A stretch of DNA of 64,000 nucleotides, taken from the NCBI RefSeq assembly GCF_009908295.1, contig NZ_JAAALO010000002.1:223490-287489 (forward strand). Direction: 5' to 3'. Source of the stretch: Micromonospora rubida. GTDB lineage: Bacteria; Actinomycetota; Actinomycetes; Mycobacteriales; Micromonosporaceae. Both the position numbers and the translations under genes were made by a program. A model generated the notes under the pieces. That model was not told the DNA's origin. It saw only the letters and a list, made by a program, of their open reading frames with translations, and did not search any database. This document shows, in pieces, positions 33,230 to 43,326 of this stretch (its first letter is position 1; every line of letters starts with the position of its first letter).

Positions 33230-33346
33230 GGCGATCTTGCAGTTACGGCCCCGAAAGCGCACCCTTTGACCGTTACGCCCGGGCCCCAAGTGCAAGATCG
33301 CCGAGGGGTGGGGGTGGGGTGGGGGTGGGGTGGGGGTGGGGTGGGG
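33230..33346. repeat. Composite element: hairpin (GATCTTGCA family) and (TGGGG)n array
   Basis: GGCGATCTTGCA (33230-33241) pairs perfectly with 33291-33302, with further imperfect pairing inward. It is followed by an array of GGGGT/GGGGGT units (33304-33346) that ends exactly at the DUF2550 stop codon. It is the same family and orientation as 2858-3000: C-rich RNA directly after the stop codon of the minus-strand gene, then the hairpin. Confidence 0.75.
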
Positions 33347-33802
33347 TTAGGCGGCGGGCCAGTCTTGGGATGCCAGGCGGGGCGAGGCTGCCCCGGGTGC
33401 GGCGGCCTCCAGCCAGGAGAGGAAGCCGGTGACGGTGGAGCGGGCCATGGCGATCTCCACCGGGGCGTGCTGACTGGTGCACCGCAGGATCACCCAGTCG
33501 GCGGGCATGGAGAGGCGCTCCTGCCCCTCGGGCAGCCGCCGGCGCTCGACCGCGAGGGTCTTGCGGGACAGCGCCAGCTTGGGGCGCAGGGCGAACGAGA
33601 ACATCCGGTACCACCGGAGCTCATCGCCCGCGAACCGGCCGAACCCGGGTGACCAGCCCCGGCCGTCGAGCATCGTGGAGACCCGGACGCTGAGCCGGAT
33701 GATCCCGCCGGTGCGGGTGACCAGCGCCCGTCGGACGAAGAGGATCAGCAGAGCGGCGATCACGGCGGCGAAGCCGATCCCGATCCCCTCCACGATCTCC
33801 AT
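33347..33802 (-). CDS. DUF2550 family protein
   Basis: A 151-residue protein with one N-terminal membrane helix (GIGIGFAAVIAALLILFV) followed by a basic domain containing GRGWSPGFGRFAGDELRWYRMF and SMPADWVILRC. DUF2550 proteins sit next to atpC across actinobacteria; the function is unknown. It starts 14 bases after atpC and is probably cotranscribed with it. A G-rich array touches its stop codon. Confidence 0.88.
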   Translation of the reverse strand: MEIVEGIGIGFAAVIAALLILFVRRALVTRTGGIIRLSVRVSTMLDGRGWSPGFGRFAGDELRWYRMFSFALRPKLALSRKTLAVERRRLPEGQERLSMPADWVILRCTSQHAPVEIAMARSTVTGFLSWLEAAAPGAASPRLASQDWPAA

Positions 33803-33816
33803 CGACGGGTATCGAC

Positions 33817-34101
33817 TCAGCGACTCTGCGGGGCGGAGACCGGGGTGGCGCTCTCGGCGAGCACGGTGACGCCCTCGCTGCTCACTGAGAGGAAGCCACC
33901 GGCCACCTCGTACGAGACCTGCTCGCCGCTGGCCAGCTTGATCCGGACCTGGCCGGGCTCGGCGAGCTGGCCCAGCAGGGGCGCGTGCCCCGGCAGCACA
34001 CCCAGCTCACCCTCGGTCGTGCGGGCGACGACCATCTCGGCCTCGCCGGACCAGACCTTCTCCTCGACGGCTACGAGCTCGACGTGAAGCTGCTTTGCCA
34101 C
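33817..34101 (-). CDS. atpC: ATP synthase epsilon subunit, short form
   Basis: F1 epsilon, part of the central stalk. The 94 residues cover only the N-terminal beta-sandwich ([50 protein letters not shown]). The usual C-terminal helical hairpin is absent; homologues are about 120-138 residues. No frameshift explains this, because DUF2550 starts 14 bases on. It has its own ribosome site (AAGGAGA) and a TAGACT -10-like box at 34135-34140, downstream of a strong hairpin, so it is probably transcribed apart from atpD. Confidence 0.93.
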   Translation of the reverse strand: MAKQLHVELVAVEEKVWSGEAEMVVARTTEGELGVLPGHAPLLGQLAEPGQVRIKLASGEQVSYEVAGGFLSVSSEGVTVLAESATPVSAPQSR

Positions 34102-34134
34102 GCTGTCTCCTTGCTGCGGCGGCGGATTGTCGAA

Positions 34135-34140
34135 AGTCTA
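34135..34140 (-). promoter_or_regulatory. Putative -10 box for atpC
   Basis: TAGACT on the minus strand lies 33 bases before the atpC ATG and 19 bases after the LCP hairpin. The same hexamer precedes ecm and the aldehyde dehydrogenase. No clear -35 is seen. Confidence 0.45.
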
Positions 34141-34159
34141 GTCGCGCCCCCCGTGGACG

Positions 34160-34198
34160 CCGAACGCGGGTGGCGTAAGCTGCGCCACCCGCGTTCGG
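34160..34198 (-). terminator. Terminator hairpin after the LCP gene
   Basis: A perfect 16-bp stem (34160-34175 with 34183-34198; arm CCGAACGCGGGTGGCG) with a seven-base loop lies 17 bases beyond the LCP stop codon and ahead of atpC. Confidence 0.8.
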
Positions 34199-34215
34199 AC
34201 CCCGCTCGCGGGGCG

Positions 34216-35355
34216 CTACTTCGTCTTGTTGCGGAAGTCCGGATGTTCCAGCAGGAACGCGTCCAGTTGCTCCTTCTCCAGGGCGGTGAAGAAGTCCTCG
34301 GCCTCGGGCAGCAGCCGCTCCCCCCGGTACGCCGACCCGGTGCCGATGTTCTCCCCCGGCAGCTTGATCAGCTCGACGTTGTCGGCGCGCGTGGACTTGA
34401 GGGCGATCGCGAAGTCGATCACGCTGCTGCCCCGGCCGTTGAAGATCAGCGACTGCCCGGCGGCCCGGATCACCTTGTCCAGCTTGATCGGGTTGGTCAC
34501 CACGTCGGCACTGAACGCCTGGTTGACCATCGCCTTGATGAACTGCTGCTGGTGCCGCTGCCGACCGTAGTCGGCGTCCGGGACGCCGTTCTTCGGGTAC
34601 CGCTGCCGGACGTAGTCCAGCGCCTGCCAGCCGCTGAGGTGCTGGTTGCCCTTCTTGTAGATCGCCTGGGGGCCGATGTAGCCATCGCCGTAGGGATTGC
34701 CCTTGCGGTGCACCCCGCTCGGCTCGCGGTGCTCGGAGCGGACCTCGCGCTCGACGTACATGTCGACGCCGCCCATCGCGTCGACGATCTTCTGGAAACC
34801 GGTGAAGTTGATGATCGCGCCGGCGTCGAAGCGCTCGATCCCGGTCACCTGCTGCACGGTCTTGGCCAGCAGCTCGAAGCCGCGGGCGGCATCGGGGTTC
34901 TGCCCCGACACCCGGCTGCCGTACGACATCGCGGCGTTGAGCTTGTCGGTGCCGCCGTGGAACTCCGCCTTGCTGAACTTCGGGATCTCGACCCGCAGGT
35001 CGCGGGGCAGCGAGAAGAGGTACGCCCGGTCCAGATCGGCCGACACGTGCAGCACCATGATCGAGTCCGCCAGCGGCGGGGTCTCCGGAACCCGCGGGTC
35101 GATGCCCACCAGCAGGATGTTGAGCGGGCCCTTGATGTCGCTCTTGCGCTCCTGGGCGCCCGCGGCCTGGTCGCCGAACAGGTCGCCCTTGCCGACCGAG
35201 CCCTCGTACCGGGACAACAGCGCCTCGTAGCCCACCAGCACGGCGCCGCTGAGCAGCATGAGCACGGCGCCGAACACCGTTAACACCCGCGCCCACTTCG
35301 GCACGCCCGACCACACCGACGGCTTCTTCCCGCCGCTCTTGCCGGCCTTACCCAC
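34216..35355 (-). CDS. LytR-CpsA-Psr (LCP) family protein
   Basis: A 379-residue membrane-anchored enzyme of the LCP family, which attaches wall polymers (teichoic-type or arabinogalactan) to peptidoglycan. A basic N-terminus is followed by one transmembrane helix (VLTVFGAVLMLLSGAVLVGY). The LCP domain has LLVGIDPR, DSIMVLHV, SLPRDLRVEIP, INFTGFQKIVDAMGGVDMYV and GWQALDYVRQRYP. The GTG start has GGAGAATC upstream. It stands between atpD and atpC with hairpins on both sides, an unusual position for an envelope gene. Confidence 0.92.
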   Translation of the reverse strand: MGKAGKSGGKKPSVWSGVPKWARVLTVFGAVLMLLSGAVLVGYEALLSRYEGSVGKGDLFGDQAAGAQERKSDIKGPLNILLVGIDPRVPETPPLADSIMVLHVSADLDRAYLFSLPRDLRVEIPKFSKAEFHGGTDKLNAAMSYGSRVSGQNPDAARGFELLAKTVQQVTGIERFDAGAIINFTGFQKIVDAMGGVDMYVEREVRSEHREPSGVHRKGNPYGDGYIGPQAIYKKGNQHLSGWQALDYVRQRYPKNGVPDADYGRQRHQQQFIKAMVNQAFSADVVTNPIKLDKVIRAAGQSLIFNGRGSSVIDFAIALKSTRADNVELIKLPGENIGTGSAYRGERLLPEAEDFFTALEKEQLDAFLLEHPDFRNKTK

Positions 35356-35526
35356 GAGATTCTCCGTTCGTCACGCCCACAAAGAGGAGACGGGCGCACG
35401 CAGCCGAAAGGTTGCAGTATTTGTCACTCGCCGGGGGACGGCGTGGATCGACGGTACCCCGCCCACGACGCGACCACCGGCTCGGCAACCGGACAGCGGA
35501 GATCATAGGGCCTGTAGACGACCGAA

Positions 35527-35554
35527 GACCGCCCCGGTTGCAACCGGGGCGGTC
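35527..35554 (-). terminator. Terminator hairpin after atpD
   Basis: The perfect palindrome GACCGCCCCGGT-TGCA-ACCGGGGCGGTC lies 21 bases beyond the atpD stop codon. It is nested inside a second inverted repeat (GTAGACGACC 35514-35523 with 35569-35578) that reaches into the atpD stop codon. Confidence 0.82.
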
Positions 35555-35574
35555 CTCAAGGGTGTGACGGTCGT

Positions 35575-37955
<2,381 letters not shown>

Positions 37956-37964
37956 GAGTCAGCC

Positions 37965-39605
37965 CTACTGCTTCTCGGCGTTGCCGTGGTAGCGGGTCAC
38001 CGTCTCGCGGCTCTGCTCGCCCTCCAGCGGGGCGGCCGGGGCCTCGTTGATCCGGGGCTCGTCCTCCTTGCCCAGGAACATCTGCTTGAAGCTCGCGATG
38101 GCCTGGTCGAGGGTGGAGACCACCTCGTCGTCCCACTTGTGGTCGGCGATCGCCGCGAGGGTGCCCTCGTGCTTGTGCCGCAGGTACTGGAGGAACTCCG
38201 ACTCGAAGCGGCGGACCTCGCCGACCGGGATGTCGTCGAGCTTGCCCTCGACGCCGGACCAGACGGTGACGACCTGCTCCTGCACCGGGTACGGCGAGTA
38301 GTTCGGCTGCTTGAGCAGCTCGACCAGGCGGGAACCGCGGTCCAGCTGGGCCCGGGAGGTCTTGTCCAGGTCGGAGGCGAAGGCGGCGAACGCCTCCAGC
38401 TCGCGGTACTGGGCCAGGTTGAGCCGGAGCGAACCGGAGACCTTCTTCATCGGCTTCACCTGGGCGGCGCCGCCGACCCGGGAGACCGAGGTGCCGACGT
38501 TGATGGCCGGCCGGACGCCCTGGTTGAACAGGTCCGTCTCCAGGAAGATCTGGCCGTCGGTGATGGAGATGACGTTGGTCGGGATGAAGGCCGAGATGTC
38601 GTTGGCCTTGGTCTCGATGATCGGCAGGCCGGTCATCGAGCCGCCGCCCAGCGCGTCGGAGAGCTTCGCGCAGCGCTCCAGCAGCCGGGAGTGCAGGTAG
38701 AAGACGTCACCCGGGTACGCCTCGCGGCCCGGCGGGCGGCGCAGCAGCAGCGACACGGCCCGGTACGCCTCGGCCTGCTTGCTCAGGTCGTCGAAGACGA
38801 TCAGGACGTGCTTGCCGCCGTACATCCAGTGCTGCCCGATGGACGAGCCGGTGTACGGGGCCAGGTACTTGAAGCCGGCCGGGTCGGACGCCGGGGAGGC
38901 GACGATGGTGGTGTACTCCAGCGCGCCCGCATCCTCCAGGATGCCCTTGATCGAGGCGATCGTGGAGGCCTTCTGGCCGATGGCGACGTAGATGCAGCGG
39001 ACCTGCTTCTTCGGGTCGCCGGAGCGCCAGTTGTCCCGCTGGTTGAGGATGGTGTCCAGCGCGACCGTGGTCTTGCCGGTCTTCCGGTCACCGATGATCA
39101 GCTGCCGCTGGCCCCGGCCGATCGGGGTCATGGCGTCGATCGCCTTGATACCGGTCTGCATCGGCTCGTCCACGGACTGCCGGGCCATCACGTTCGGGGC
39201 CTGCAGCTCCAGCTCGCGGAAGCCCTCGTTGGCGATGTCGCCGAGGCCGTCGATCGGCTGGCCGAGCGCGTTGACCACGCGGCCGAGGAAGGCGTCGCCG
39301 ACCGGCACGGAGAGCACCCGGCCGGTGCGCTTGACGCGCTGGCCCTCTTCGAGCTTCGCGGAGTCACCGAGGACGACGACGCCGATCTCCCGGACGTCGA
39401 GGTTCAGGGCCACGCCGAGCGTGCCGTCCTCGAACTCCAGGAGCTCGTTGGTCATGGTCGAGGGCAGGCCCTCGACGTGGGCGATGCCGTCGCCGGTGTC
39501 GGCGACGGTGCCGACCTCCTCGCGGGAGACGTCGGGCGAATAGGAGGAGACGTAGCGCTCCAGGGCGCCGCGGATCTCCTCCGTCGAGATGGTCAGCTCG
39601 GCCAT
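37965..39605 (-). CDS. atpA: ATP synthase F1 alpha subunit
   Basis: Non-catalytic nucleotide-binding alpha subunit, 546 residues. It has the Walker [24 protein letters not shown] [31 protein letters not shown] and [16 protein letters not shown]. The C-terminus carries a 30-residue extension ([20 protein letters not shown]) common in actinobacteria. A ribosome site AAGGAAG precedes the ATG. Confidence 0.98.
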   Translation of the reverse strand: MAELTISTEEIRGALERYVSSYSPDVSREEVGTVADTGDGIAHVEGLPSTMTNELLEFEDGTLGVALNLDVREIGVVVLGDSAKLEEGQRVKRTGRVLSVPVGDAFLGRVVNALGQPIDGLGDIANEGFRELELQAPNVMARQSVDEPMQTGIKAIDAMTPIGRGQRQLIIGDRKTGKTTVALDTILNQRDNWRSGDPKKQVRCIYVAIGQKASTIASIKGILEDAGALEYTTIVASPASDPAGFKYLAPYTGSSIGQHWMYGGKHVLIVFDDLSKQAEAYRAVSLLLRRPPGREAYPGDVFYLHSRLLERCAKLSDALGGGSMTGLPIIETKANDISAFIPTNVISITDGQIFLETDLFNQGVRPAINVGTSVSRVGGAAQVKPMKKVSGSLRLNLAQYRELEAFAAFASDLDKTSRAQLDRGSRLVELLKQPNYSPYPVQEQVVTVWSGVEGKLDDIPVGEVRRFESEFLQYLRHKHEGTLAAIADHKWDDEVVSTLDQAIASFKQMFLGKEDEPRINEAPAAPLEGEQSRETVTRYHGNAEKQ

Positions 39606-39709
39606 CCTCTGCTTCCTTAAATTTCAGGGGCCCGGGATACCTAGTACCGACCGGTCCGAATGGCGTCTGTCAATCCGGGCGCTTCGCGGGGTGTGCCAGC
39701 GGGCGCCGG

Positions 39710-40531
39710 TCAGCGCTTCGCGAGCGCGTTGCGGGTCTCGTTGAGGCGGCGCAGGACGGTGCCGTCGTAGAGGTCGGAGCCGACCCGGACGCTGACGCCA
39801 CCGAGGATCGTGGGGTCCACCGTCTGCTTGACGGAAACCTCTCGACCGTACATCGCGGAGAGGCGGGCACCGAGCCGGCGCTCGTCCTCTTCACTCAACG
39901 GGGCCGCCACGGTCACGTACGCGACCTGCCGGTCCCGCCGGTCGGCGGTGAGCTCGACCAGCCGGGTGACCGAACCGGTGAAGGACCGCCCGCCGAACCC
40001 GCCCAGCGCCACCTCGACGAGGCGGACGGTGATCGGGCTGGCCTTGCCGGCCAGCAGCTCGCGGGCCAGCGCGGCCCGCCGCTCGACCGGGGCGACCGGG
40101 TCGGACAGCGCGCCGGAGAGCGCGGGCTGGCCGGCGACCACCTGGCCGAAGCGGAACAGCTCGTCCTCGACCTCGCCCAGCTCGCCGGACGCGTCGGCGC
40201 TGGCCAGCAGCGCCTCCACGCCCAGCCGCTCGGTGCCGTCGAGCAGTTCCGACGGCGCCGACCACCGGCCGGACGCCAGCCCGGTGAGCAGGTCGAGCGC
40301 GCCCGCGCCGACCTTCCCCCGGAGCATGTCGCCGAGCAGCCCGGCGCGGTCCGCGCCCGGCCGGGCCGGGTCGGACAGCGCCCGGCGCAGCCGCGGCTCG
40401 CGCCGCAGCAGGCCGGCGACGGAGAGCAGGTCGTCGGCGGTGGCGGCCACCGCCGACGGCTCCGCACCCCGCGCGTACGCCGTCAGGCGCTCGGTCGCGG
40501 CCCGGTACGACTCCCGGCTGGCGGCCTGCAT
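39710..40531 (-). CDS. atpH: ATP synthase delta subunit
   Basis: Peripheral-stalk delta subunit, 273 residues, longer than the ~180 of E. coli but usual for actinobacteria. The N-terminal helical domain holds SVAGLLRREPRLRRAL; the C-terminal part shows VAYVTVAAPLSEEDERRL and VDPTILGGVSVRVGSDLYDG. The ATG overlaps the atpF stop by one base (TGATG). A 104-base gap without features of note separates it from atpA. Confidence 0.96.
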   Translation of the reverse strand: MQAASRESYRAATERLTAYARGAEPSAVAATADDLLSVAGLLRREPRLRRALSDPARPGADRAGLLGDMLRGKVGAGALDLLTGLASGRWSAPSELLDGTERLGVEALLASADASGELGEVEDELFRFGQVVAGQPALSGALSDPVAPVERRAALARELLAGKASPITVRLVEVALGGFGGRSFTGSVTRLVELTADRRDRQVAYVTVAAPLSEEDERRLGARLSAMYGREVSVKQTVDPTILGGVSVRVGSDLYDGTVLRRLNETRNALAKR

Positions 40532-41070
40532 CAGCGGGCCCCCGTGCTTTCGAGGCCGCTCAGGAACCGGTCGACGGTGCCCTTGCGGCGGGCCTCGTCG
40601 GCCAGCGACTCGCCGACGATCTTGCTGGCCAGGTCGACCGCGATCGTGCCGACCTCCGTGCGCAGCTCGCGCACGATGGTGGCCCGCTCGGCGGCGAGCT
40701 GCTCCTTGCCGGCCGCGATGATCCGGTCGGACTCCTCGCGCGCCTTGGCGAGGACGTCCTGGCGGATGCCCTCGGCGTCGGCCCGCGCGTCGTCCCGGAT
40801 CCGGGCGGCGTCGGTGCGCGCCTCGGCGAGCTGCGCGCGGTACTGCTCGAGCAGCTGGTTGGCCTCGGCCTGGGCGGCCTCGGCGCGCTTGATGCCGCCC
40901 TCGATCGCGTCCACCCGAGCCTGGAACGTCTGCTCCATGCGGGGGAAGACGAACTTCATCAGCACGAAGCAGAGCACGGCGAAGGCGACGGACCCAACCA
41001 CGATCTCCTGCCAGATCGGGATGATCGGGTTGTGCGTCGACTCACCACCCTCAGCGGCGAGGAAGAACAT
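40531..41070 (-). CDS. atpF: ATP synthase Fo b subunit
   Basis: Peripheral-stalk b subunit, 179 residues. It has one N-terminal transmembrane helix (EIVVGSVAFAVLCFVLMKFVF) and a long Ala/Glu/Arg-rich coiled coil. A ribosome site GGGAGG precedes the ATG at 41070. Confidence 0.97.
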   Translation of the reverse strand: MFFLAAEGGESTHNPIIPIWQEIVVGSVAFAVLCFVLMKFVFPRMEQTFQARVDAIEGGIKRAEAAQAEANQLLEQYRAQLAEARTDAARIRDDARADAEGIRQDVLAKAREESDRIIAAGKEQLAAERATIVRELRTEVGTIAVDLASKIVGESLADEARRKGTVDRFLSGLESTGAR

Positions 41071-41100
41071 GGAAGACCTCCCGGTCGAAGGGGGGCGGGA

Positions 41101-41370
<270 letters not shown>

Positions 41371-41405
41371 TCACGCGGGACGACAACTGGTTGGTGCAAG
41401 GTGGA

Positions 41406-42203
41406 TCAGTGCTCGTCGGCGAGCGCGCCCTGTACGTAGCTGGCGCTGAGCACCGTGAAGACGTAGGCCTGGAGGCAGATCACCAGGAACTCGAGGAAGG
41501 TGAGCGCGATGGTCATCACCCAGGACAGCACCGAGACCGGCGCCAGCCAGGCGTTGGCGCTCAGCATCGCGAAGCCGCCGAGCGTGAAGACCAGCAGGAG
41601 CATGTGGCCGGCGAACATGTTCGCGAAGAGACGGACGGCCAGCGAGAACGGCCGGACCAGGAAGGTCGAGAAGAGCTCGATCGGGATCAGCAGCGGCAGG
41701 ATGTACCACGGTGCCGGCGGGATCAGGGAGTTCTTGAAGTACTTCGCGAAGCCGTGCTTGCGGATGCCGATGTAGTTGAACAGCACGTAGCTGATCAGCG
41801 CCAGGAAGGCCGGGAACGCGATGTGCGAGTTCGGCGAGATCTGGAAGAACGGCAGGATCGCGAAGAAGTTCGTCAGCAGGACGAAGCAGAAGAGCGTGGT
41901 GAAGTACGGCGCGAACCGCACCCCCGCGTGCCCGATCATGTCGACGGCGATGTTGTTCCGCACGAAGCCGTAGATCGACTCGGCGAGCCACTGCTTCTTC
42001 GTCGGCACGAGCTGCGGCTTCCGGTACGTGACCAGGAAGAAGATGATCAGGATGCCGACGGCGATCCAGACCATGGCCGTGATCTTGGTGAACCAGTACG
42101 AGTCGTGCGCACCCCAGGGGAGGATGCTGGGCAGGTAGAAATCGTCCACGCTGGGTGGGAATGCTGCCTCGCCCTGTGCCAGGACGTTCGCCTGTCCGAA
42201 CAC
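41406..42203 (-). CDS. atpB: ATP synthase Fo a subunit
   Basis: Stator half-channel subunit, 265 residues with about six membrane helices. The essential arginine lies in SLAVRLFANMFAGH. The chosen GTG at 42203 (VFGQANVLAQ) has AGGAAGGGA upstream; the open frame continues to 42383, but that segment is antisense-like and basic. Confidence 0.96.
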   Translation of the reverse strand: MFGQANVLAQGEAAFPPSVDDFYLPSILPWGAHDSYWFTKITAMVWIAVGILIIFFLVTYRKPQLVPTKKQWLAESIYGFVRNNIAVDMIGHAGVRFAPYFTTLFCFVLLTNFFAILPFFQISPNSHIAFPAFLALISYVLFNYIGIRKHGFAKYFKNSLIPPAPWYILPLLIPIELFSTFLVRPFSLAVRLFANMFAGHMLLLVFTLGGFAMLSANAWLAPVSVLSWVMTIALTFLEFLVICLQAYVFTVLSASYVQGALADEH

Positions 42204-42214
42204 CGCGTCCCTTC

Positions 42215-42451
42215 CTAAGTAGGCGTGCCGAGCCGGCGGATGACCAGGATGATCCCCCCGGCCATGCCGAGCACGACGCCGATCCCGGTGGCGATGCCGC
42301 CGGTGTCGAGCCACTGGTCGACCAGCCAGCCGATGAAGCCCCAGACGAGCATGCCCCCGATGAGGTACGAGAGCGCGGTCCAACCCTGGCCGGCGCCGGT
42401 CGGAATGTCGTCCGGGCCGCCGGTGGGTTGGGGGGTTTGGTCACCAGCCAT
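42215..42451 (-). CDS. AtpZ/AtpI-family small membrane protein
   Basis: A 78-residue protein with a Gly/Pro-rich N-terminus and two membrane helices (ALSYLIGGMLVWGFIGWLVD, IGVVLGMAGGIILVI). This is the AtpZ-like pattern seen at the head of atp operons, thought to help Mg2+ supply or c-ring assembly. It ends 11 bases before atpB. The 182-base gap upstream (42452-42633) holds a small CACAAC/GTTGTG hairpin at 42503-42518 and no gene. Confidence 0.82.
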   Translation of the reverse strand: MAGDQTPQPTGGPDDIPTGAGQGWTALSYLIGGMLVWGFIGWLVDQWLDTGGIATGIGVVLGMAGGIILVIRRLGTPT

Positions 42452-42633
42452 GACGGGGCGAACGATATCAGTCGGGAAAACGAGGCTGTGCCTCACCCCC
42501 CGCACAACCGGCGTTGTGTGGGTGTCGGGCGGGCAGTTCGTCTGTGGGCACGCTACTCCCCTTCCGCCACCCAGAGAATGACCGGCATCGGACATATTCG
42601 CGCGTCGTGTCGATGAGTGGGACGCCGACGAGG

Positions 42634-43065
42634 TCAGGCCCTGGTCCGGCGCATGTGGACCGTGCTGATCCACCAGATGTGCGCGCCGGTCCAGGCCGCC
42701 ACGCCGACGGCGATGCCGAGGCAGAGCGGAAGCAGCCCGGCCCACCCGGTCGACGCGACCGCCACCATCACGCCACCCAGGAGGGTGAACTTGGCGGCGT
42801 AGAGGCCGAGCCCGAACGGCAGCACGAGCTGCGGGTTCCGCGCGTCCGCCCAGGCCAGCACCACCGTGGTGAGGGTGTAGCTGGCCACCGTGACGGCCAT
42901 CCCGGCGGCCACGCCGAGCGCCGCGTCGGCGCCGCCGAGGACGCCGCCGGCCACCGCGCCGAGGGCCGCCACCACGGCGGAGACGACCAGCAGCACCGGC
43001 AGGTGGCGCAGCCGCCAGCCACCGTCGTCGGCCGCGTGCGCCGCGTCCACCCCGCGCTCAGCCAC
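42634..43065 (-). CDS. atpI: ATP synthase protein I-like membrane protein
   Basis: A 143-residue protein with four hydrophobic helices ([79 protein letters not shown]). It fits AtpI, a c-ring assembly helper at the operon start. Its GTG (43065) lies inside the end of a 40-codon open frame, overlapping it by eight bases, so translation is probably coupled. Confidence 0.82.
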   Translation of the reverse strand: MAERGVDAAHAADDGGWRLRHLPVLLVVSAVVAALGAVAGGVLGGADAALGVAAGMAVTVASYTLTTVVLAWADARNPQLVLPFGLGLYAAKFTLLGGVMVAVASTGWAGLLPLCLGIAVGVAAWTGAHIWWISTVHMRRTRA

Positions 43066-43180
43066 GGCGGTACGCCGGGAAGGCGACGGCCATCTCGGCC
43101 ACCTCGCCGACGATCTCCGGGTCGGTGGCTCTGAGCTGCTCGAAGTCCGGCCCCCAGGGGGTGCGCGTCGGGTTCTCCAC
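43058..43180 (-). CDS. Small 40-residue protein at the head of the atp operon
   Basis: The frame begins GTG-GAG-AAC ([16 protein letters not shown]), continues [18 protein letters not shown] and ends PAYRRG-TGA. It overlaps the atpI start by eight bases. The composition (acidic, Trp, Pro, balanced) is unlike shadow frames in this DNA. A TAGACT box lies eight bases before the GTG, so it would be the first, nearly leaderless, gene of the atp transcript. I do not recognise a family. It may be a real microprotein or a leader peptide coupling translation into atpI. Confidence 0.58.
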   Translation of the reverse strand: MENPTRTPWGPDFEQLRATDPEIVGEVAEMAVAFPAYRRG

Positions 43181-43184
43181 AGCG

Positions 43185-43200
43185 CAGGAGTCTATGGGTC
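43185..43200 (-). promoter_or_regulatory. Putative atp operon promoter -10 region
   Basis: On the minus strand CATAGACT includes TAGACT eight bases upstream of the small gene's GTG. The 146-base gap to the PBP gene (43181-43326) shows no other feature. Confidence 0.42.
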
Positions 43201-43326
43201 CGCGCACCGGAGGCCGTGAGATGCCCCGTCACGGGCGCGACGCGGGCACGGCCGACCCTTCGCCGTCGCGGCCCGCCGCGCGGGCGTACGGCTCGCGTGG
43301 GCAGCACCACGCACCCTGATCACGGG

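Noticed and set aside
33803..33816. Frameshift explaining the short atpC
   Set aside because: Only 14 bases separate atpC from DUF2550, so no lost helical domain can be recovered by changing frame.
42452..42633. N-terminal extension of the AtpZ-like gene back to about 42600
   Set aside because: The frame stays open but crosses a hairpin and codes for unrelated sequence; the ATG at 42451 gives a normal family length.
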